64,000 bases of DNA from Skermanella rosea (GCF_016806835.2 NZ_CP086111.1:4705471-4769470); one strand, 5' to 3'; shown: positions 18,046 through 26,831, counted from the first letter of the stretch. The notes: generated from the letters alone by a model not told the origin. Made by a program: numbers and translations.

Positions 18046-19041
18046 ATGATCGCCGCTGCATTTCGTCCTGGAAGCGACAGGATCCCCCTCGGCAGGCTCC
18101 TTCGCCTTGCCCTTGCCGGAACGGTGGCATTGAGCGGATGCGCCACGCCGCCGCCGCCGCCCGTCGCGGTCCAGGCCCCCGCCGCCGTCGCGGAGGCCCA
18201 GAAGCAGGCGGCGCTGGCGCCGCCCGCCGCGAAGAGCTTCAAGCGGAAGGTGGCGTTGGGGCGTTTCACCAACGAGACCCGCTACGGCAAGGCGCTGCTG
18301 GGCGGCGACCTGGATCCGCTCGGGCGCCAGACCGGCGACATGCTGAGTTCGCGGCTGGTCGAGTCCGGCCGATTCATCGTGCTCGAACGGCCGGACCTCG
18401 CGGCGGTGAAAGCCGAGCAGGCGCTGTCCGGCGGAGGCAACACCGTCGGGGCCGACACCCTGATCGTCGGGTCGCTGACGGAGTTCGGCCGCGGCGCCGA
18501 AGGCCAAGCGGGATTCCTCAGCAATACCAAGCGCCAGGTCGCCCGGGCCAAGGTCGAGGTGCGGCTTGTCGACGTCAGGACGGGACACGCCTATTTCTCG
18601 GCGACCGGCGCCGGGGAGGCGGCGGTCGAGCAGGGCACCGTCATGGGGTTCGGCTCCCGCGCCGATTACGACGCTACCCTGAACGACCGGGCGATCGGCG
18701 CCGCGATTTCAGACCTGCTCAGCAGCCTCGTCGCGAAACTCGAAGAGCGCCCCTGGCGCAGCGACATCCTGAAGGTCGACGGACCACGCGTCTATATCAG
18801 CGGCGGCACCAGGCAGGGCCTGAAACCGGGAGACAGGCTCGCCGTCATGCGGAGCGGCGAGCGGGTGAAAAGCGCGCAGAGCGGTTTCGACCTGGAACTG
18901 CCGCCCTCCCCCGTCGCCGAACTGGTGGTGGAGAGCACGTTCGGCGACAGCGTCACCAGCGAGGGATCGGTCGCACGCATCGCGGCCGGCACCATTCCCG
19001 GCGGGAACACCAGCGGCCTGTTCGTCGCCGAAGTGAAGTGA
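18046..19041 (+). CDS. CsgG/HfaB-family lipoprotein
   Basis: A 331-residue lipoprotein with signal LLRLALAGTVALSGC (lipobox LSGC) and a Pro/Ala-rich linker, then a CsgG-type domain: KVALGRFTNETRYGKALLGG, LDPLGRQTGDMLSSRLVESG, RFIVLERPDL and GADTLIVGSLTEFGR. CsgG proteins form outer-membrane secretion pores in the curli system, but members of this DUF4810/DUF799-linked subfamily have no proven role. No curli genes are nearby. ATG 18046 is chosen for signal-peptide length; ATG 18013 in frame adds 11 residues. It is the first gene of a four-lipoprotein operon. Confidence 0.85.
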   Translation: MIAAAFRPGSDRIPLGRLLRLALAGTVALSGCATPPPPPVAVQAPAAVAEAQKQAALAPPAAKSFKRKVALGRFTNETRYGKALLGGDLDPLGRQTGDMLSSRLVESGRFIVLERPDLAAVKAEQALSGGGNTVGADTLIVGSLTEFGRGAEGQAGFLSNTKRQVARAKVEVRLVDVRTGHAYFSATGAGEAAVEQGTVMGFGSRADYDATLNDRAIGAAISDLLSSLVAKLEERPWRSDILKVDGPRVYISGGTRQGLKPGDRLAVMRSGERVKSAQSGFDLELPPSPVAELVVESTFGDSVTSEGSVARIAAGTIPGGNTSGLFVAEVK

Positions 19042-19052
19042 GGGGCCAGGAA

Positions 19053-19358
19053 ATGATCATTCGTCCACTGACCTTGGCCGGCGCCCTGCTGCTGACCGCC
19101 TGCGCCTATCCGAGCACGACGGTCCGGACACTGGAGGAAGAGCCGCAGCTGGCCTTCGCCAACGCTTCCCCCACGGCCATGCTGTTCGTCAACGGCGTCC
19201 TGGTCGGCCCGGCCGCCGATTACGACGGAAAGAAGAGCACGCTTCAGGTAGGAACGGGCACCCACACCGTCGAAGTCCGGGAAAACGACAGGGTCATCTA
19301 TAGCGACAAGATCTATCTGGGATCGGATCTGACCAAAATTATCTCCCTGCCCAAGTGA
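19053..19358 (+). CDS. Small lipoprotein with PEGA-like beta domain
   Basis: A 101-residue protein with a lipoprotein signal (MIIRPLTLAGALLLTAC, lipobox LTAC). The mature part, with SPTAMLFVNGVLVGPAADY and LQVGTGTHTVEVREN, resembles the PEGA-type beta sandwich seen in surface proteins. AGGGG seven bases before ATG 19053 supports the start. It sits 11 bases after the CsgG-like gene, and its stop lies just before or overlaps the next start. It appears to be an extra member compared with the usual CsgG-DUF4810-DUF799 set. Confidence 0.8.
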   Translation: MIIRPLTLAGALLLTACAYPSTTVRTLEEEPQLAFANASPTAMLFVNGVLVGPAADYDGKKSTLQVGTGTHTVEVRENDRVIYSDKIYLGSDLTKIISLPK

Positions 19359-19363
19359 GCCAG

Positions 19364-19759
19364 ATGATGAGAACCAGCCGTATTTTCGTTTTGGCTGCGG
19401 CCGCGATTTGCGCCGGATGCGGCCCAACGACCAAGTATTATTGGGGAAACTACTCCAGGTCGCTTTATGACTACCAGCAGAACCCTACCAACCAGGTCAC
19501 CTACCAAGCCGCGCTGGAGAGCATCATCGCGTCGGGCGACCAGACCCGGAAGGTTCCCCCCGGCATCTATGCCGAGCTTGGCTACCTGAAGCTCTCGTCG
19601 GGCGACAGCGAAGGCGCCGTGGCGCTGTTCGAGAAGGAGAAATCCGCTTGGCCGGAGTCGGCGCTCATGATGGAGAAAGCCATCCTGAATGCGCGTGAAG
19701 GCAAGAACAAGTCCCCCGCGGCAACCGGCGTCACGCCGGCTTCGTTACCCACCAGCTAA
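19364..19759 (+). CDS. DUF4810 lipoprotein
   Basis: A 131-residue lipoprotein: signal MMRTSRIFVLAAAAICAGC, then the family-typical KYYWGNYSRSLYDYQQNP and a short TPR-like helical part (GIYAELGYLKLSSGDSEGAV ALFEKEK). Family members sit between CsgG-like and DUF799 lipoproteins in many proteobacteria, including Neisseria. The start is uncertain: GTG 19355 overlaps the previous stop, while ATG 19364 or 19367 gives a cleaner signal peptide. It presumably acts in the cell envelope with its neighbours. Confidence 0.85.
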   Translation: MMRTSRIFVLAAAAICAGCGPTTKYYWGNYSRSLYDYQQNPTNQVTYQAALESIIASGDQTRKVPPGIYAELGYLKLSSGDSEGAVALFEKEKSAWPESALMMEKAILNAREGKNKSPAATGVTPASLPTS

Positions 19760-19771
19760 GGCGACGTCCCC

Positions 19772-20431
19772 ATGCGAATTCTCTTCAAGGCCGCCCTGGC
19801 CTGCCTGTGCCTGGCGGGATTGTCCGCGTGCGCGGTGCCGCCACAGAAGAAGGACTTCAGCACGATCCGCGCGAACCACCCGCGATCCATCCTGATCGTG
19901 CCCGTGACGAACTCCAGCACGCAGGTCGATGCGCCGGACAATTTCCTGGCGACCCTGCCGGTACCGCTGGCCGAGAAAGGCTACTACGTCTTCCCCGTGC
20001 ACATGGTGAAGCGGGTCATGGAGGACGAGGGCCTGGCCGACGCCGACCTGGTCCACTCGGCGGACGCCCGGAAGGTCGCGGCCCTGTTCGGAGCCGATGC
20101 CGTCCTGTTCGCCAACATCCGACGCTGGGACAGCCAATACATCCTGCTGTCGACCACCACGACGGTCGACATCGACTACACCTTGAAAAGCGGCAGGACG
20201 GGAGAAACGCTTTGGGAGGAGACGGTCCACACCGCCTATTCTCCGCAGGCGCAGAACTCGGGCGGTCATCCCCTGGCCTTCCTGGTCACCCAGTTCATCG
20301 TCGCCGCGATGGAGAGGGCGGCTCCGAGCTACCTGCCCCTGGCCAGCCAGGCCAACGGCGTCGCCTTCTACACGGCGGGCCGCGGAATTCCCTCCGGTCC
20401 CTACGACCCGCAGTTCGGCAAGGACTATTGA
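19772..20431 (+). CDS. DUF799 (GNA1162-family) lipoprotein
   Basis: A 219-residue lipoprotein with lipobox LSAC after LFKAALACLCLAG. The mature domain shows RSILIVPVTNSSTQVDAPDN, FPVHMVKRVMEDEGL and LFGADAVLFANIRRWDSQY, as in DUF799/GNA1162 proteins, whose fold resembles the anticodon-binding-like domain of TolB and CsgG. It starts 13 bases after the DUF4810 gene and is the last gene of the operon. The biochemical role is unknown; an envelope complex with the CsgG-like protein is inferred from conserved linkage. Confidence 0.88.
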   Translation: MRILFKAALACLCLAGLSACAVPPQKKDFSTIRANHPRSILIVPVTNSSTQVDAPDNFLATLPVPLAEKGYYVFPVHMVKRVMEDEGLADADLVHSADARKVAALFGADAVLFANIRRWDSQYILLSTTTTVDIDYTLKSGRTGETLWEETVHTAYSPQAQNSGGHPLAFLVTQFIVAAMERAAPSYLPLASQANGVAFYTAGRGIPSGPYDPQFGKDY

Positions 20432-20467
20432 AGCCTGGGCATCGGAGCGCGGGGCGGCATGACCGCC

Positions 20468-21271
20468 TCACGGCCGCAGCTTCCACCCCCGGCTGATCAG
20501 CACGCCGCACGCGGCCCACAGCGCCGCCGCCGTCCCGGCGACCACCGCCAGCGACGCCAGGGGCGACGCCTCCGCCCCGCCCAGGAAGCCGTAGCGGAAG
20601 CCGGAGATGGCGTGGAAGATCGGGTTGAGCTGGATGAGGGCCGGGAACGGCTCCGGCAGGGCGTCGGCCGGGACGAAGACGCCGGACAGGAAGGTCAGCG
20701 GCACCAGGACGAAGACGAAGGCCGCCGCCAGATGGTCCCACTTCTCGCACCACAATCCGATCAGCACGCCGGCCAGGGACATCATCAGGGCACCCAGTGC
20801 CGCGAAGGCGACCACCGCCCAGGGGGCGGCCATGGGCATCGGCCAGACCAGCAGGGTGCCGGCCAGCACCACCGTCCCGGTGACGAGGCCGCTCAGCGCG
20901 CCGGCCAGGGCGTAGGCCGCCGTCATCTCCGCGGCACCCAGCGGGGCCATCAGGATGTCGCTGATGATGCCTTCCATCCGGTCGAACAGCAGGCTGAACG
21001 CCGTGGTCTCGGCCGAGCGGAACAGCGCCGCCATCAGCACGAGGCCCGGCACCGCGAAGGACAGCAGCGCGTCGCCTTCGGCCGTGCCGCGCTCCGGTCC
21101 CAGGGCGAAGACCAGGACGATGAAATAGACCAGGGTCTGGAAGGCGGGCGCCAGGACGGTCTCCAGCGCCTCCTTCAGGTAGCGGCTCAGTTCGCGGCGG
21201 AACAGGGTCCGCGCACCCATCCAGTGGATGCGTCCGATCGCGCGGGGCCGCGGCCCCTGGAAACCCGACAT
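20468..21271 (-). CDS. ABC-2 type transporter permease (copy 2)
   Basis: A 267-residue inner-membrane protein with six hydrophobic segments and ABC-2 features: FDRMEGIISDILMAPLGAAE (cytoplasmic loop), LTFLSGVFVPADALP and FHAISGFRYGFLGG. It is paralogous to and the same length as the gene just upstream (21279-22082). Such permeases export polysaccharides, drugs or lipids with a separate ATPase, but no ATPase gene is adjacent. It starts seven bases after the end of the first copy, so the two form one operon and perhaps a heterodimer. Confidence 0.87.
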   Translation of the reverse strand: MSGFQGPRPRAIGRIHWMGARTLFRRELSRYLKEALETVLAPAFQTLVYFIVLVFALGPERGTAEGDALLSFAVPGLVLMAALFRSAETTAFSLLFDRMEGIISDILMAPLGAAEMTAAYALAGALSGLVTGTVVLAGTLLVWPMPMAAPWAVVAFAALGALMMSLAGVLIGLWCEKWDHLAAAFVFVLVPLTFLSGVFVPADALPEPFPALIQLNPIFHAISGFRYGFLGGAEASPLASLAVVAGTAAALWAACGVLISRGWKLRP

Positions 21272-21278
21272 GGCACCG

Positions 21279-22082
21279 TCACGCCTTCAGCTTGTAGCCG
21301 GTGGACAGCATGCGCAGCAGCAGGACCGCAAGCGCCGCGTTGATGCCCAGCATCACCGCGACGCCGATCGCCAGGGTGCCGTCGGACTGGCCGATGAAGC
21401 CGTAGCGGAACCCGTCGATCATGTAGAAGAACGGGTTGAAGTGCGCCAGCCACCAGAAGGCCGGGGGCAGCCGGTCCACCGAATAGAAGGTACCGGACAG
21501 GAAGGTCAGCGGCGTCACGACGAAATTGGTGAAGGCCGCGATATGGTCGAACTTCTCGGACCAGATGCCGCCGATCATGCCGAGCTGGGCCAGCATCATG
21601 GACGCCATGAAACCGTGGAACAGGATGAAGGCCGGGGAATGGAAGCCCAGCGGCACGAAGGACCAGATCGCCGCCCCGGTCACGACGCCGACCAGCAGCC
21701 CGCGGGTCACCCCGCCGCCGACGAAGGCCACCGCCATCTCCATCGGGGACAGCGGCGGCATCAGCACGTCCACGATGTTGCCCTGGACCTTTGATATCAC
21801 GACCGAGGACGACGTGTTGGCGAAGGCGTTCTGCGCCATCGCCATGACGATCAGGCCCGGCCCCAGGAAGACCAGGAACGGCACGCTTCCGGCCATGCGC
21901 ACGACGCCGCCCAGCGCCAGCGCGAAGACGGCGTAGAACAGCAGCGTGGTGACGACCGGCGCCGCGATGGTCTGGGTATAGACCTTGATGAACCGATGCA
22001 CCTCCCTCTGGTACAGGGTCCAGAGGCCGATCCAGTTGACGGTGCCGATATCGCGCGGCAATGGCGGGAGATGGGTGCTCAT
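21279..22082 (-). CDS. ABC-2 type transporter permease (copy 1)
   Basis: A 267-residue six-segment membrane protein of the ABC-2 superfamily. It contains ISKVQGNIVDVLMPPLSPME, WSEKFDHIAAFTNFVVTPLT and FNPFFYMIDGFRYGFIGQ, each with a clear counterpart in the downstream copy. ATG 22082 gives a cytoplasmic N-terminus with GLWTLYQREVHRFIKVY, the usual amphipathic start. The ATPase partner must be encoded elsewhere. The substrate is unknown. Confidence 0.87.
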   Translation of the reverse strand: MSTHLPPLPRDIGTVNWIGLWTLYQREVHRFIKVYTQTIAAPVVTTLLFYAVFALALGGVVRMAGSVPFLVFLGPGLIVMAMAQNAFANTSSSVVISKVQGNIVDVLMPPLSPMEMAVAFVGGGVTRGLLVGVVTGAAIWSFVPLGFHSPAFILFHGFMASMMLAQLGMIGGIWSEKFDHIAAFTNFVVTPLTFLSGTFYSVDRLPPAFWWLAHFNPFFYMIDGFRYGFIGQSDGTLAIGVAVMLGINAALAVLLLRMLSTGYKLKA

Positions 22083-22187
22083 GATGCCCTTCAGCTAAGT
22101 GCGCGCACCCTAATGTGAAGCCGGCGCATGGCACAATTGCCGAGAGCGAATGGCTGGTGGGCGGCAACGCCGCACCCCCGGCCGGGC

Positions 22188-23645
22188 TTACGCCCGCAGT
22201 TGGCGGACGAAGTCGTGGACCTGGCCGTCCAGGCTTCGAACTTCCGTCATCAGCTCGTTGGCGAAGACGCGGACCCGGCCCGCTCCGTCGCCGGTATGGT
22301 CCGCCGCCCGGCCAACGCCCTGGATGCCCTGGGCGGCGGCGGCGACGCCGGTGGCGACCAGCTGCGCCGTGGCGGCGATCTCGCGGGTGGCGGCGCTCTG
22401 TTCCTCCACGGCGGAGGCGATCGTCGAGGTCACCTGGTCGATCGAGGACACGGCCCCGGTGATCCGGCCGATGGCATCCACCGCCGACCGGGTGGCCTCC
22501 TGGATCTCGCCGATCCGGGCGGTGATCTCCACGGTGGCGTTCTCGGTCTGGCCGGCCAAGCCCTTGACCTCCGCCGCGACGATGGCGAAGCCCCGGCCGG
22601 CCTCGCCGGCGCGTGCCGCCTCGATGGTGGCGTTCAGCGCCAGCAGGTTGGTCTGCGAGGCGATCGCCTGGATCAGTTGGACCACGTCGCCGACCTGGGC
22701 GGCGCCCCGGGACAGCGCCTCGACCGCGACGGCGACCGCCTTGGCCTGCTGGTTGGCGTCGTCGGTCATGCGCGAGGCGCCGGCGATCTGGCGGCTGATC
22801 TCGCCGATCGAGGCGGTCAGCTCGTCGCTCGCGGTGGCGACGCTCTGCACGCCCGCCGAGACCTCCTCCGCCGAGGACGCGGACGCTCCCGCATCGGTGC
22901 GGGTCTCCTCCGCGGTCCGGGCCAGCGCCTCGGCCTCGTGCCGGACCTGCTCGGAAACTTGGCGGAGGCTCGCCGAAACGCTGCCGACGCCCTGCTGGAA
23001 GGCGGCGGCCAGCGCCATCATCTCGTCGCGCCGGCGGCGCTCGGCGGCCTGCCGTTCCTCCTCGCGGCCTGCGGCCAGCCGCTCGTTCTCCGCCTGGGCG
23101 AGCCGGACCTCATGGAGCGCGGTCTCGGAGGTCCGAAGCGCCTGCCCCAGCCGGGTGACCATCCAGACCAGGACGCCGGTCTCCAGCACGACGATCACGG
23201 CGTGCAGGACGACGCGCCCGAGATCGCCGCCGCCGGGAAACACCGCCGCCGGCAGGGCGAAGTTGAGGACCAGGTGGTGGACGGCCGTGGCGCCGGCCCC
23301 CAGCAGGATCGTCACCGGGCAGGCGAATCCGGCCAGCATCGCCAGGGCGGCGAAATAATACATATGCATGTCGATCTGCCAGACGGACCCGCGCATGTCG
23401 TAGACGAGGGCGGAGACCGTCATCACGAACGCGACCGCGACGACGCTCCGCGCGGACAGGCCGGTCGGGTCGCGCCAGACGGCAAGGCTGGCCGCCAGCG
23501 CGGCGAGGCCCGCCAGGGAGACGGCTCCCGCCGTGTCGCTCTCCGGGTAAAACCACGCCAGGGCGAGGATCAGGGGGACATGCAGCCACAGCAGGGCGAC
23601 GGAGAACAGCGCCATGTTCCGGCGCTGGTTCATCAAACCGGTCAT
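22188..23645 (-). CDS. Methyl-accepting chemotaxis protein with multi-helix membrane sensor
   Basis: A 485-residue chemoreceptor. The first about 180 residues form roughly six membrane helices with little periplasmic sequence, including [16 protein letters not shown] and [18 protein letters not shown], a conserved histidine-bearing sensor module seen in other receptors and cyclases. A coiled coil follows, then the signalling domain with tip [20 protein letters not shown] and [15 protein letters not shown]. There is no obvious C-terminal CheR-tether pentapeptide. ATG 23645 overlaps the stop of the upstream small gene by four bases (ATGA), deciding the start. The stimulus is unknown. Confidence 0.92.
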   Translation of the reverse strand: MTGLMNQRRNMALFSVALLWLHVPLILALAWFYPESDTAGAVSLAGLAALAASLAVWRDPTGLSARSVVAVAFVMTVSALVYDMRGSVWQIDMHMYYFAALAMLAGFACPVTILLGAGATAVHHLVLNFALPAAVFPGGGDLGRVVLHAVIVVLETGVLVWMVTRLGQALRTSETALHEVRLAQAENERLAAGREEERQAAERRRRDEMMALAAAFQQGVGSVSASLRQVSEQVRHEAEALARTAEETRTDAGASASSAEEVSAGVQSVATASDELTASIGEISRQIAGASRMTDDANQQAKAVAVAVEALSRGAAQVGDVVQLIQAIASQTNLLALNATIEAARAGEAGRGFAIVAAEVKGLAGQTENATVEITARIGEIQEATRSAVDAIGRITGAVSSIDQVTSTIASAVEEQSAATREIAATAQLVATGVAAAAQGIQGVGRAADHTGDGAGRVRVFANELMTEVRSLDGQVHDFVRQLRA

Positions 23646-23968
23646 TTCGAAGGGGTATCCGCTGGCAGGCACCCGGACATTGCGCGCGCGTCCAGGAGCA
23701 GATAAGCATCAATCGGATGCCGGGGATCATCCCGGGCATCCGGGCGCGCGACGATGATGAAGGACCGGGGCGCCGCGACCGGCAGCCAGCCGGCTTCGGA
23801 CACCCGGGAGATGGCGTCCGTGACGGCGGTTCGGGGATCGAACACGACCATCACGGCATGGCCGGGCCTGGGCGACAGGGTCAGGACGCCGCTGACGGCC
23901 AAGCCGCCCGCCAAGAGGGCGCAAGCCGGAAGTAGTTCCGCCATCCGACGACCCATGGCCACATCCAT
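23642..23968 (-). CDS. Small membrane-anchored protein coupled to the chemoreceptor
   Basis: A 108-residue protein with one N-terminal hydrophobic segment ([20 protein letters not shown]) and a predicted periplasmic part containing [34 protein letters not shown] and DARAMSGC. Similar small single-pass proteins are common in alphaproteobacteria but have no assigned role. Its stop overlaps the chemoreceptor start as ATGA, so the two are co-translated; a role in sensing or receptor assembly is only a suggestion. The exact start is uncertain among ATG 23968, 23956 and 23944. Confidence 0.7.
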   Translation of the reverse strand: MDVAMGRRMAELLPACALLAGGLAVSGVLTLSPRPGHAVMVVFDPRTAVTDAISRVSEAGWLPVAAPRSFIIVARPDARDDPRHPIDAYLLLDARAMSGCLPADTPSK

Positions 23969-24111
23969 CCGAATTAAAGGAGTGGAAATCTAAAATACCG
24001 ACTTTCTAATTTAGGGTAATTCGTCCGGATTCGTATTGCATTTTAGGCATATGCCTCTTGACCGATCCGGATCCACCACTTGGACGACCCAGCGCGACAG
24101 GAGCATCAATC

Positions 24112-24687
24112 ATGTCTTCCACCCCGGGTTCCACCCCGCCGGGCCGGCGGCAGCAGAAGCCGGTCACCGCCCAGTACCTGGAGAACGCGGCGCTCTACTA
24201 TCTCCAGCGTTTCGCCAGTTCGTCGGCCAACCTTCGCCGGGTCCTGATGGGCAAGGTGGAACGGTCGGCGCGTGCCCATGGGACCGACCGGTCCGAGGGC
24301 GCCGCCCTGGTCGAGGCGCTGATCGAGCGTTACCAGCGCAGCGGGCTGCTGGACGACAAGGCCTATGCCGAGATGAAGGCGTCCAGCCTGCACCGGCGCG
24401 GCACCTCGACGCGGGCGATCCGCGAGAAGCTGTCGCTGAAAGGCGTCGGCGGCGACGAGATCGCGGCCGCGCTGGAAAGCGTCGACGAGGAGACCCCCGG
24501 CGATACCGAGCTTGCGGCGGCGGTGGCGCTGGCCCGCCGGCGGCGGCTCGGCCCGTTCCGCCGCACCGGCCGCGAGGAGCACCGGGAGAAGGACATGGCG
24601 GCGCTGGGCCGTGCGGGTTTCGGTTACCAGATCGCCCGGAAGGTGGTGGATGCGGAGGATCCCGATGCTATTCAGACGGAAGATTAA
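24112..24687 (+). CDS. recX: RecX-family regulatory protein
   Basis: A 191-residue protein resembling RecX, which binds RecA filaments and limits strand exchange. Family-like helical repeats include AQYLENAALYYLQRFASSSA NLRRVL, LIERYQRSGLLDDKAYAEMK and LSLKGVGGDEIAAALE. AGGAG eight bases before ATG 24112 clearly fixes the start; an upstream in-frame ATG at 24058 lacks one. No recA is adjacent. The C-terminal part (FGYQIARKVVDAED) fits the third RecX repeat. The level of similarity is moderate. Confidence 0.82.
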   Translation: MSSTPGSTPPGRRQQKPVTAQYLENAALYYLQRFASSSANLRRVLMGKVERSARAHGTDRSEGAALVEALIERYQRSGLLDDKAYAEMKASSLHRRGTSTRAIREKLSLKGVGGDEIAAALESVDEETPGDTELAAAVALARRRRLGPFRRTGREEHREKDMAALGRAGFGYQIARKVVDAEDPDAIQTED

Positions 24688-24861
24688 GGAATAATATATT
24701 TTTGGAATGATTTTATTATTGCGTTGCAACCGATAAGTTCTATCGTGAGGAGCGCGGCGACCGGAGTTCCCGGCGTCCGTGCCGGGCCCGGCCCGGCGGT
24801 CGACCGACGACGGATTGATGACGGAGCTGCCGGGACGATGTCTATAGCCCGCGGGGGATCC

Positions 24862-25887
24862 ATGACCCTCGATGGTGCCGCCGCCACCGACATACCGACC
24901 GACATTCGCGTGGTCGTGGCGGAGGACGACCGCGGCACCCGCCTGGTCCTGCGGGGGTTGCTGCGGTCGCTCGGCGTCCGGGACTTCGCGGAATGCGCCA
25001 ACGGGGCGGAGGCCTTCGTGCAGATCCAGCGCTCCGCTCCCGACATCCTGATCTCCGACTGGGAGATGCCGGAGGTCTCGGGCATCGCCCTGACCCGACT
25101 GGTGCGCAACCATCCCGACAGCCCCAACCCGCTGATGCCGGTGATCATGCTGACAAGCCACAGCAACCACCAGCTGGTCGAGCGGGCGCGCGACGCCGGG
25201 GTCACGGCCTTCCTGGCGAAGCCGGTGTCGCGCAAGGCCCTGGCCGCCCGATTGGAGGCGGCGGTCCACCGGTCGCGCTGCTACGTGCTGACCCGCCGGT
25301 TCTTCGGTCCCGACCGCCGACGCGCCCAAGCCGGCACCGACGGGGCGGCGAAATCCCCCGCGGCCGGCAAGCCGCCCGAGGGACGGAGCCAGCCGCCCAG
25401 CGCCGACCTGGACACGGCGGGGGACGCCTTCCTGATCGACCCGGCGCCGCTGGCCGCGGCCTGCGGCATGCCGCCGGGGCTGGTGCGGCCGTCGCCGCTG
25501 TCCCGGTCCCTGTTCACCCGCGTGCGCGCCAAGCGGATCGACCTGGTGGCGGCCGACCGGAGCCGGTTGGAGATCGTCCGGGACGGCCTGCTCAAGGGCG
25601 GCGACCCGGAGCGCCTGGCCGCCGTCCTGATCGACACCATGGACCAGATCCGCCAGAGCGTCGGGCTGAGCCATCCGCTCGTTCAGCGGGTGTGGTCGTC
25701 CCTGGCGGCGATCCGCGACCGGATCGATCCGGCGGATTCCCGCTCCCTCGACATCCTTCACCTGCATGCCCACACGATCGAGCGCCTGCTGGACCTGGCC
25801 GGCCAGCCGGACCGCCGCCTCGCGGAGACGACGGTGGCCGAACTGGAAGCGGCGGTCGCCAAGCTGTTCCCGCCGCTGCGGGCATGA
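24862..25887 (+). CDS. Response regulator with uncharacterised C-terminal domain
   Basis: A 341-residue cytoplasmic protein. Residues about 14-135 are a CheY-like receiver: acidic pocket E21-D22-D23, phospho-acceptor D66 in ISDWEMPEVSG, T98 and K120 in LAKPVS. A Pro/Ala-rich linker follows, then a helical C-terminal domain (residues about 200-340) that is not a DNA-binding or cyclase domain I recognise. GGGG five bases before ATG 24862 supports the start; ATG 24838 is possible. The AT-rich 170 bases upstream should carry its promoter. The partner kinase is unknown. Confidence 0.87.
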   Translation: MTLDGAAATDIPTDIRVVVAEDDRGTRLVLRGLLRSLGVRDFAECANGAEAFVQIQRSAPDILISDWEMPEVSGIALTRLVRNHPDSPNPLMPVIMLTSHSNHQLVERARDAGVTAFLAKPVSRKALAARLEAAVHRSRCYVLTRRFFGPDRRRAQAGTDGAAKSPAAGKPPEGRSQPPSADLDTAGDAFLIDPAPLAAACGMPPGLVRPSPLSRSLFTRVRAKRIDLVAADRSRLEIVRDGLLKGGDPERLAAVLIDTMDQIRQSVGLSHPLVQRVWSSLAAIRDRIDPADSRSLDILHLHAHTIERLLDLAGQPDRRLAETTVAELEAAVAKLFPPLRA

Positions 25888-25902
25888 GGGTGCGGGAACG
25901 GA

Positions 25903-26184
25903 TCAGGCGGTGCGGCGCCGGTCGATTCCGCCGGGATGGCGGACCTGGAACCGGTGATAGACCTCCATCGTCGGCGCGCACCGGGCGGCGTCGCCCCGGC
26001 GCATCGCGCGGACGAGGTTGTCGCGCATCATCTGGCGGATCGCCGGCGCCCCCCAGGGGCGGTCGAGAAGGCTATGGCCCTTGGCAAGGGCGACCACGAA
26101 CCCCAGCCGCTCGTGGCGGGAGATCTCCTCGATCTCTTCGGGTAACAGGTCGCTGAATGCGATACAGTCGTTGAGCGTCAGCAC
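25903..26184 (-). CDS. Small conserved hypothetical protein
   Basis: A 93-residue soluble helical protein beginning MLTLNDCIAFSDLLPEEIEE, with IRQMMRDNLVRAMRRGDAAR in the middle. I recall similar short proteins from Azospirillum relatives, without known function. The start is GTG 26184, preceded by GGGAGG five to six bases upstream; earlier open sequence lacks such a site. It is convergent with the response regulator gene, 15 bases away. Confidence 0.75.
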   Translation of the reverse strand: MLTLNDCIAFSDLLPEEIEEISRHERLGFVVALAKGHSLLDRPWGAPAIRQMMRDNLVRAMRRGDAARCAPTMEVYHRFQVRHPGGIDRRRTA

Positions 26185-26420
26185 TGGTGCCTCCCATGGA
26201 TCGGCGGGAGAGGCGATTGGTCGGCGGCAGCTGATGCCGGTTACGGTCAACCGCAGGCGGTCCCGTGTTGCTATTCCCCAGAGATCGGGCGGCTCCATGT
26301 TCTTGGTTCATTTGTCCGGCCCTGCTGGCCGATGCCGTCCTACCCCTTAAGTAGGCGCCCGAACGCCCATGTTTTCCATGTCGGGCTCATGGCCGCGTCA
26401 ACTTGTCGCAGGATCGCCCT

Positions 26421-26831
26421 ATGACCGATAGGGAGGCCGAAAGCGAACGCTTCGTGGTGCAGCGCGCCGCCGGGAAGAAATGGGAGACGGTGACGGTCCA
26501 CGGCAGCCAGGCCGACGGTTCGGCGGCGTTCGCCTCGGCGGTACAGGCGGGGCCCCGGTCGTTCCTTCGGCTGATCCGCCTGCGCGCCGATCCGGAGGCG
26601 CGCGGCGAGGTGTACGACTGGACCCTGGTCAGCCTGCACGACCCCCGCCGCCACGCGCCGCCGCCGGTCCGGAAGACCGGGTCCGCGAAATCCGGGGGCG
26701 CGAAGTCCGGGGGCGCGAAGTCCGGGGGCGCGGAGCGGGTCCGCGCCCCCGTCAGGCTCTATGTCCTGCTGTTCATCGCCGGGGCGGCGCTCGTCCTGCT
26801 GTGGCTGCTGGCGGGCGGACGACCCCGGTGA
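26421..26831 (+). CDS. Tail-anchored small membrane protein with KSGGA repeats
   Basis: A 136-residue protein. Residues 1-75 look like a compact soluble beta domain (FVVQRAAGKKWETVTVHGSQ, SFLRLIRLRADPEARGE). A linker follows with three tandem KSGGA repeats, then one C-terminal membrane helix (LYVLLFIAGAALVLLWLLAG) ending in GGRPR, so it is probably tail-anchored with the domain in the cytoplasm. AGGAT six bases before ATG 26421 supports the start. It is convergent with the binding-protein gene downstream. Function unknown. Confidence 0.7.
   Translation: MTDREAESERFVVQRAAGKKWETVTVHGSQADGSAAFASAVQAGPRSFLRLIRLRADPEARGEVYDWTLVSLHDPRRHAPPPVRKTGSAKSGGAKSGGAKSGGAERVRAPVRLYVLLFIAGAALVLLWLLAGGRPR
26685..26729. 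repeat. 15-base tandem repeat, three copies, in the tail-anchored protein gene
   Basis: Three units of the form GCGAAGTCCGGGGGC (the first with one A for G difference) run from 26685 to 26729 and encode KSGGA repeats in the linker. Like the repeat at 13397 it is in-frame and sits in a flexible Lys/Ser-bearing region. Confidence 0.92.

Noticed and set aside
18046-20431. Curli secretion locus
   Set aside because: Only a CsgG-like protein is present; there are no csgA, csgB, csgE or csgF homologues, and the DUF4810/DUF799 partners define a different system.
22127-22141. TGGCAC followed by TTGC, a sigma-54-like match
   Set aside because: The two boxes are three bases too close, so it cannot serve as a -24/-12 promoter.
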